A DNA stretch of 12,106 nt, taken from the NCBI GenBank assembly GCA_946885815.1, contig CAMPHE010000023.1:1-12106 (forward strand), read 5' to 3'. Positions 7,250-12,106 of this stretch are shown in pieces. The stretch is from an uncultured Arenimonas sp. (GTDB lineage Bacteria > Pseudomonadota > Gammaproteobacteria > Xanthomonadales > Xanthomonadaceae). The notes beneath the pieces are model-generated. The model saw only the letters and a program-made list of their open reading frames with translations, made no database searches and was not told the origin of the DNA. Every line of letters starts with the position of its first letter. Positions within the stretch are counted from its first letter, which is position 1. A program made the translations under genes and the position numbers.

Positions 7250-7648
7250 TCAGTGCGAGCGCAGTTCGCGCAGTCGCGCATGGAACCACGTGGCCGACGT
7301 GACCACCGGCGCGTCGCCGCAGCGCACGTGATAGACGCGGCCGCTGAAACTGCTGCGCGTCGCCGCGCCGGCGATGAACGCTTCGGCGCTCGGGATCGGC
7401 TGTCGCCGGCCGACCGCATGGTCGAGCTTGCGCTGCAGGTGGTCGGCGGCGCGCTCACCGTCGTACCAGCGGCCGTTGCGCTCGAACCGGCAGTCCGAAA
7501 CCCGCAGCAGCGACAGCAGCGCGGCGATTTCGCGGGGCGCCTCGCTCGTCGGCACGTCGCTCCCGCCCGCCGCGGGAGCCGCCCCGGCACCCGGCGCCAG
7601 CGCGAGCGCGGCGAACAGGGCCAGCGGAAGGTGGATCGGCAGGTTCAT
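7250..7648 (-). CDS. Secreted DUF5329/YfeK-like protein
   Basis: A 132-residue protein starting at ATG 7648 (reverse strand). Residues 1 to about 25 form a signal peptide (hydrophobic LPLALFAALALAPG core followed by AGAAPA cleavage-type residues). The mature part contains FERNGRWYDGERAADHLQRK (about 56-74), a conserved AEAFI patch (89-93) and SSFSGRVYHVRCG (99-111), a pattern matching the DUF5329 family that includes E. coli YfeK. Two cysteines, C53 and C110, could form a disulfide in the periplasm. No enzymatic function is known and I infer none. The open frame extends upstream to 7879 but that part overlaps rarD. It lies 40 bases after rarD in the same direction and could be the last gene of the minus-strand unit; a ribosome binding site is not obvious. 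Confidence 0.8.
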   Translation of the reverse strand: MNLPIHLPLALFAALALAPGAGAAPAAGGSDVPTSEAPREIAALLSLLRVSDCRFERNGRWYDGERAADHLQRKLDHAVGRRQPIPSAEAFIAGAATRSSFSGRVYHVRCGDAPVVTSATWFHARLRELRSH

Positions 7649-7688
7649 GGCCGGAATTGAGCCATGCGGCCCGTGAACGACGCGGCCA

Positions 7689-8645
7689 TCAGTCCCCCTT
7701 CGGGGGCGTCGCCCCGTCGCAGGGCGGGACTTCGGTCGCGCAGTGTTCAGGCTCGGCGGCCGATCCGGCGCGTCCGGCGCGCCGCCAGCCATCGAGCGCA
7801 TACAGCGCCAGCCCGGCCCAGATGCACGCGAAGCCGACCGCCTGCGTCGGGGCGAACGCCTCGCCGAGCAGCGCGACACCGATCAGCAGCTGCAGTGTCG
7901 GCGCGATGTACTGCAGCAGGCCCACCAGCGAATAGGGGATGCGGCGCGCCGCGTACGCGAAGCCGATGAGCGGCGCCGCCGTGGCCGCGCCGGCGAACAC
8001 CAGCAGCGCGTCGCGCGTCGTCGTGCCGTGGCCGAAGGCGCCGACACCGCCCGCCTCCGCCCATGCCAGCCAGCCGAGGGCCGGCAGGAACAGGACCAGG
8101 CTTTCCACGGCGAGCCCGGGGATCGCGTCGACTTCCGCGACCTTCCGCAGCACGCCATACACCGCGAACGACGACGCCAGCGCCAGCGCGATCCAGGGTG
8201 GCTCCCCGTGCTGGAACGCGAGCCACAGCACGCCGGCCGCCGCCAGCGCGACCGCGGTCCACTGCGGCACCGCGAGCCGCTCGCGCAGCACCACGACGCC
8301 CAGCAGCACGCTCACGAGCGGGTTGATGAAATAGCCGAGGCTCGCCTCGACGACGCGGCCGTGCGTCACGGCCCAGATGTACAGGCCCCAGTTGCCGCTG
8401 ATCAGCAGGCTGGTCAGCGCGAGCAGCGCCAGCGTCCGGCCGTTCAGCGCGCGCAGCCAGCCCAGGCCGTCGCGCGCCAGCAGCCAGCCCACGACGAACA
8501 CCGCGCACCACGCCATCCGGTGCGCGACGATCTGCAGGGACGGCACGTCGCGCAGCGCGTACCAGTACAGCGGAAACACGCCCCAGAGGACGTAGGCGGA
8601 AACCGCCGCGGCCAGCCCGCGGCGGTCGACGGTGGACGCGGACAT
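7689..8645 (-). CDS. rarD: RarD-type EamA family transporter
   Basis: A 318-residue inner-membrane protein with about ten transmembrane segments. It matches RarD of E. coli (296 residues) through its length, including AAAVSAYVLWGVFPLYW at the start, ISGNWGLYIWAVTHGRVVEASLGYFINPL-type text in the first repeat (EASLGYFINPL is the clearest RarD hallmark), LASSFAVYGVLRK, and LLQYIAPTLQLLIG. The historic name 'chloramphenicol-sensitive protein' does not establish a resistance role; the substrate is unknown. The protein is longer than usual at the C-terminus: the last 13 residues (VPPCDGATPPKGD) are encoded by a hairpin-rich repeat, so the ancestral stop was probably a little earlier. It starts 15 bases after the permease gene upstream, without a strong ribosome binding site, and is probably cotranscribed with it although the functions need not be linked. 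Confidence 0.92.
   Translation of the reverse strand: MSASTVDRRGLAAAVSAYVLWGVFPLYWYALRDVPSLQIVAHRMAWCAVFVVGWLLARDGLGWLRALNGRTLALLALTSLLISGNWGLYIWAVTHGRVVEASLGYFINPLVSVLLGVVVLRERLAVPQWTAVALAAAGVLWLAFQHGEPPWIALALASSFAVYGVLRKVAEVDAIPGLAVESLVLFLPALGWLAWAEAGGVGAFGHGTTTRDALLVFAGAATAAPLIGFAYAARRIPYSLVGLLQYIAPTLQLLIGVALLGEAFAPTQAVGFACIWAGLALYALDGWRRAGRAGSAAEPEHCATEVPPCDGATPPKGD
7691..7731. repeat. REP-like two-hairpin palindromic element at the 3' end of rarD
   Basis: AGTCCC (7691-7696) and GGGACT (7726-7731) are complementary outer arms. Inside are two small hairpins: CCCCC/GGGGG around TTC (7694-7706) and GCCC/GGGC (7711-7714 with 7722-7725); the first shares bases with the outer arm, so the folds partly compete. 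This compact arrangement resembles repetitive extragenic palindromes. It overlaps the last 13 codons of rarD. With no T-run on the minus strand it is a poor intrinsic terminator, but it could reduce readthrough into the next gene or protect mRNA ends. Confidence 0.5.
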
Positions 8646-8660
8646 CGCGCGCCGGCCCGG

Positions 8661-9848
8661 TTACTGCGTCCGCAGCGCCGTCGTCACCTGCATCCGCGCC
8701 GCGCGCACCGCCGGCAGCAGGCCGCCGATGAAGCCGATCACGACCGCGATGACCAGCCCGGTCGCCACCAGCGACGGCGTCACCTCGAAGGCGAACACGA
8801 CCTGGGTGAAGCTCGCCTGGCTGAGCGTCGACACCGACAGCCCGTTGAACAGCAGGTAGGCCAGCGCCGCGCCGATGGCGCCGCCGGCCAGCGCCAGCAG
8901 CACCGCCTCGATCATCACCGACACCAGCACCGGGAAGCCGCCGAAACCGATCGCGCGCAGCGTCGCGATCTCGCGCGTGCGCACCGACACCGCCGCGTAC
9001 ATCGTGTTGAGCGCGGCGAAGATCGCGCCGAGCCCCATGATGAAGGTGACCGCGAACGCCAGCGCCTCGATCGTCTGCCGCACGCCCCGCGTCTGCGCGC
9101 TGTAGTACGCCTGCTCGGCGGTGACGTCGACCGCGAGGCGCGGGTCGGCGGCGAGCGCCGCGCGCAGCGTCTCGATCGCCGCGGGCGATTCCAGCGCGAC
9201 CCGCACCGAACTGACGCCGCTGCGGTTGAACGCCGACTGGGCGGTTTCGAGGTCGACCCAGATCTCGCTGTCGTTGGCGTCGCCGGCCTCGAAATGGCCG
9301 ACCACCGTCCAGTCCGAACCGCGCATCCGCAGCGTGTCGCCGAGGTCCGTGCCGGCGAACTGCCGCGCGACGCCGGCGCCGATGATCACCTCGCGCTTGC
9401 CGGGCTCGAACGCGCGCCCGGCGACCACCTGCAGCTGCGGCCGGATCGCGAACGACGCCGGCTGCACGCCGCGCAGCGTGACGTTCGCGACCGCCTTCGG
9501 ATCGGGATCGTCCTGTTTCTGCAGTTCGGTGATCACCATCATCTCGCCGGCGGCGAGCGGCCGGCCATCGGCCCCCTTGCGGATGCCGGGGCCGAGCGTG
9601 ATCAGCTCCATCGAATCGCGCCCGAAGCCGGAATTGAGTTCGGCACCGGACTGCCCGCGCAGCACGATCGCGTTGTCGGCGCGGCCGGCCGACTGCAGCG
9701 TCGACGCGAACCCCTGCGCCATCGCCAGCAGCGCGGTGAACACCGCGACCACGCCGGCGAGACCGATGACGATGACCAGCGACGGGCCCCAGCGCTCGGG
9801 CACGCTGCGCAGGTTCATGCCGGTGATCGCGAAAATCTGCTTGAACAT
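8661..9848 (-). CDS. ABC transporter permease, MacB/FtsX type (second permease)
   Basis: A 395-residue inner-membrane permease with the four-helix layout of the MacB/FtsX/LolC superfamily: helix 1 at about 23-45, a large periplasmic domain of the MacB_PCD type (about 50-250), then helices at about 260-282, 306-335 and 360-381. The FtsX-domain motif SVRTREIATLRAIGF (288-302) lies in the cytoplasmic loop expected to contact the ATPase. The start ATG 9848 has an excellent ribosome binding site, GAGGAG at 9855-9860, six bases upstream and overlapping the stop of the preceding permease, so the two are likely translationally coupled. Together with the neighbouring permease it probably forms a heterodimer driven by two copies of the ATPase. 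Members of the superfamily transfer mechanical force across the membrane to expel peptides, antibiotics or lipoproteins from the periplasm; the substrate here is unknown. Confidence 0.93.
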   Translation of the reverse strand: MFKQIFAITGMNLRSVPERWGPSLVIVIGLAGVVAVFTALLAMAQGFASTLQSAGRADNAIVLRGQSGAELNSGFGRDSMELITLGPGIRKGADGRPLAAGEMMVITELQKQDDPDPKAVANVTLRGVQPASFAIRPQLQVVAGRAFEPGKREVIIGAGVARQFAGTDLGDTLRMRGSDWTVVGHFEAGDANDSEIWVDLETAQSAFNRSGVSSVRVALESPAAIETLRAALAADPRLAVDVTAEQAYYSAQTRGVRQTIEALAFAVTFIMGLGAIFAALNTMYAAVSVRTREIATLRAIGFGGFPVLVSVMIEAVLLALAGGAIGAALAYLLFNGLSVSTLSQASFTQVVFAFEVTPSLVATGLVIAVVIGFIGGLLPAVRAARMQVTTALRTQ

Positions 9849-9858
9849 GGCGGGCTCC

Positions 9859-11022
9859 TCAGCGGCCGGCGAGCGCGTCGACGATGCGCAGCCGGCGCGC
9901 GCGCAGCGCCGGCAACAGTCCCACGGCCAGGCTCAGCAGCACGATCGCCAGCGCGCCCGCGGCCCAGACCCGGGCGGTGACGACGATCGGCGGCAGGAAC
10001 CCGCCGGCCGCCTGGGCGATGCCGAGGCTCAGGAACCACGCCAGCCCGAGCCCGACCAGCCCGCCGATCGCGCACAGCGCGAGCGTCTCGGCCAGCACGA
10101 AACCGGCCACGGCGCCGTCGGTGAAGCCCAGCGTCTTGAGCACCGCCAGCTGCGGCACGCGTTCGCGCACGCTCTGCGCCATCGTGTTGCCGACCACCAG
10201 CAGCAGGGTGAAGAACACCGCGAACAGGATCCAGCGCACCATCAGCCCGATGTCGCCGAGCTGCTTGAAGAAGTTCACCGCGAAATCCTTCTCCGACATC
10301 GTGCGCGTCTCGTCGGCGCTGTTCTCGAAGCGCTCGTCGATCGTGCGCGCCACCGCCTCGGCCATCGCCGGGTCCTGGATGCTCAGCGTGAACATGCCGG
10401 CGAGGCCGCCGCCGAACTGCGAGGCTTCCGAGAAATAGGCGTGGTTGATGTACAGGCCGTTGGTCTGCGAACGCCACTGCTCGTCGATGCCGTCGTAGAT
10501 GCCCACGACCACGAAATCCCAGTCCTTGCTGCCGTTCTTCTGCGGGAAGATGTTCGACGCCAGCGGCACGCGGTCGCCGACCTTCCAGCCGAGCCGGTCG
10601 GCGACCAGCTTGCCGACGATCATGCTGTCGCGCGTGCGCGCGAACGCCTGCCAGTGTTCTTCCGGCATCACGAACTCGGGATAGACGTCGTGCAGCCGCT
10701 CGGGATCCACCGCGAAGGTGAATATCTCGGTGTTGTCGGCCTTGTTGACGCCGCCGAACCACTGCGACCACATCACCCGCTTCACGCCGGGGATCGCATC
10801 CATCTCGGGCACCATCCGCATCGGCAGCGAATTGGTGAACGACACGCGCGACTGGGTCACCAGCCGCGTGGTGCCGACGAATTCGCCGCTGCTGGAGAAC
10901 ACCACCAGCACCGCCTGCAGCAGGCCGAACAGGGTGAAGGCCATCACGACCGACAGCAGCGTCAGCGCGGTGCGGGTCTTGCGATGGAACAGGTTGGCGA
11001 GGACGAGGCCGGCGCGGGTCAT
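9859..11022 (-). CDS. ABC transporter permease, MacB/FtsX type (first permease)
   Basis: A 387-residue inner-membrane permease. Helix 1 lies at about 20-42, the periplasmic MacB_PCD-like domain at about 45-250, and three helices at about 258-281, 303-332 and 351-372. The FtsX-type cytoplasmic motif is SVRERVPQLAVLKTLGF (284-300). It differs clearly in sequence from the following permease, so these are not a recent duplication. ATG 11022 is supported by GAGG at 11032-11035, nine bases upstream and overlapping the stop codon of the ATPase gene. The reading frame stays open far upstream, to 11478, but that stretch is antisense-frame text of the ATPase gene and is not native. Gaps of 11 and 10 bases to its neighbours indicate an operon. 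Confidence 0.93.
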   Translation of the reverse strand: MTRAGLVLANLFHRKTRTALTLLSVVMAFTLFGLLQAVLVVFSSSGEFVGTTRLVTQSRVSFTNSLPMRMVPEMDAIPGVKRVMWSQWFGGVNKADNTEIFTFAVDPERLHDVYPEFVMPEEHWQAFARTRDSMIVGKLVADRLGWKVGDRVPLASNIFPQKNGSKDWDFVVVGIYDGIDEQWRSQTNGLYINHAYFSEASQFGGGLAGMFTLSIQDPAMAEAVARTIDERFENSADETRTMSEKDFAVNFFKQLGDIGLMVRWILFAVFFTLLLVVGNTMAQSVRERVPQLAVLKTLGFTDGAVAGFVLAETLALCAIGGLVGLGLAWFLSLGIAQAAGGFLPPIVVTARVWAAGALAIVLLSLAVGLLPALRARRLRIVDALAGR

Positions 11023-11033
11023 GGCGGGCGGCC

Positions 11034-11726
<693 letters not shown>

Positions 11727-11760
11727 GGCGGCTCCGGGGCAGGGAATGGGGTCGGGTTGC

Positions 11761-12106
11761 TTAACGGATCGCGTCGGGCGACCCGACGACGGCGACGGTG
11801 GCGCCGTCGGCGAGTTCGGGCGCCGGCGCGAGGACCACGGCTTCGCCGGCAGCCAGCCCGCGCGTGATGCGGCGCGCGACGGCCAGCGCCGCATCACGCG
11901 CACGCCCATGTCGGGCACGATCCGCGGGTCCTTCTGCAGGAAGGCGATGCGCACCTTCACCGTCGCCTTGCTGCGGTCGGCGGTGGGCACGATCGCGATC
12001 ACTTCCGCCGGGATCTTCCAGTCCGGGTAGGCGTTGAGCACCGCCTCGACTTTCTGGCCGGGTTTGACGCGGCCGATGAACGCTTCGTTGACGTCCACCT
12101 GGATCT
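11761..12106 (-). pseudogene. Periplasmic adaptor (membrane fusion / HlyD-MacA type) 3' part, reading frame disrupted
   Basis: The gene begins beyond the window. From 12104 down to about 11895 one frame encodes a typical adaptor segment: IQVDVNEAFIGRVKPGQKV, IPAEVIAIVPTADRSKATV and VPDMGVRV. After that point the frame turns into non-native text rich in R, S and P. The native C-terminus continues in another frame from about 11880: RRITRGLAAGEAVVLAP, then ELADGATVAVVG and a TAA stop at 11761-11763. Relative to related adaptors, about 50-60 residues that normally lie between MGVRV and the GLAAGE-like motif appear to be missing, judged from memory of the family. The break coincides with a perfect 16-bp inverted repeat. 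Adaptors of this family link an inner-membrane ABC or RND pump to an outer-membrane TolC-like channel; the gene precedes the ATPase by 34 bases. It may be a true pseudogene or an assembly or sequencing artefact. Confidence 0.75.
11860..11901. repeat. Perfect 16-bp inverted repeat at the adaptor frame break
   Basis: GCGCGTGATGCGGCGC (11860-11875) and GCGCCGCATCACGCGC (11886-11901) are exact reverse complements separated by ten bases. The repeat occupies exactly the stretch where the adaptor protein loses its native frame. The pattern fits a fold-back template switch in which one arm was copied from the other during deletion of the sequence between, either in the cell or during library preparation or assembly. 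Confidence 0.85.

Noticed and set aside
7689..8645. RarD as evidence for a chloramphenicol resistance locus.
   Set aside because: The name is historic; the family is widespread in housekeeping contexts and nothing in the sequence shows drug specificity.

Overview
This 12.1-kb window is very GC-rich and densely coding, with no gap between genes longer than about 155 bases. Codon use, the dacA-ybeD-lipB-lipA order (shared with Escherichia coli and other gammaproteobacteria) and the protein sequences suggest a gammaproteobacterial chromosome, most likely of the Xanthomonadaceae (Lysobacter/Luteimonas-like). That placement is inference from gene content and composition; no rRNA or other marker is present. 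I see no tRNA, rRNA, CRISPR array, insertion sequence or prophage gene.

Layout, plus strand (1-7234). The end of a D,D-carboxypeptidase gene (dacA, 5' end outside the window) is followed by ybeD, lipB and lipA, joined by a 4-base gap, a probable 4-base GTGA overlap and a 4-base ATGA overlap. This looks like one operon for cell-wall trimming and lipoate synthesis: LipB moves octanoate from acyl-carrier protein to target proteins and LipA inserts the sulfurs. After about 106 bases comes a complete tail-specific periplasmic protease (prc). A perfect 10-bp-stem hairpin separates it from a short Ada-like gene (AraC-type region plus O6-alkylguanine-DNA alkyltransferase, lacking the Ada N-terminal zinc domain). 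Directly after that stop codon lies a 141-base inverted repeat built of helically spaced GTCGTG/CACGAC hexamers, then a YedA-type DMT transporter.

Layout, minus strand (12106-7250). Reading right to left: the 3' end of a periplasmic adaptor gene (frame-disrupted), an ABC ATPase, two MacB/FtsX-type permeases, a RarD-type transporter and a small secreted DUF5329/YfeK-like protein. Gaps are 34, 11, 10, 15 and 40 bases, so they could form one transcription unit. The first four make a tripartite-type ABC export system of unknown substrate. This unit converges with the YedA-type gene, leaving 15 bases between stop codons.

Most of the window is conserved housekeeping sequence and I do not see a clearly new multi-gene system. 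The parts most worth a second look are the phased inverted-repeat element at 6197-6337, the adaptor gene whose reading frame breaks exactly at a perfect 16-bp inverted repeat (11860-11901), and a REP-like two-hairpin element that supplies the last codons of rarD.
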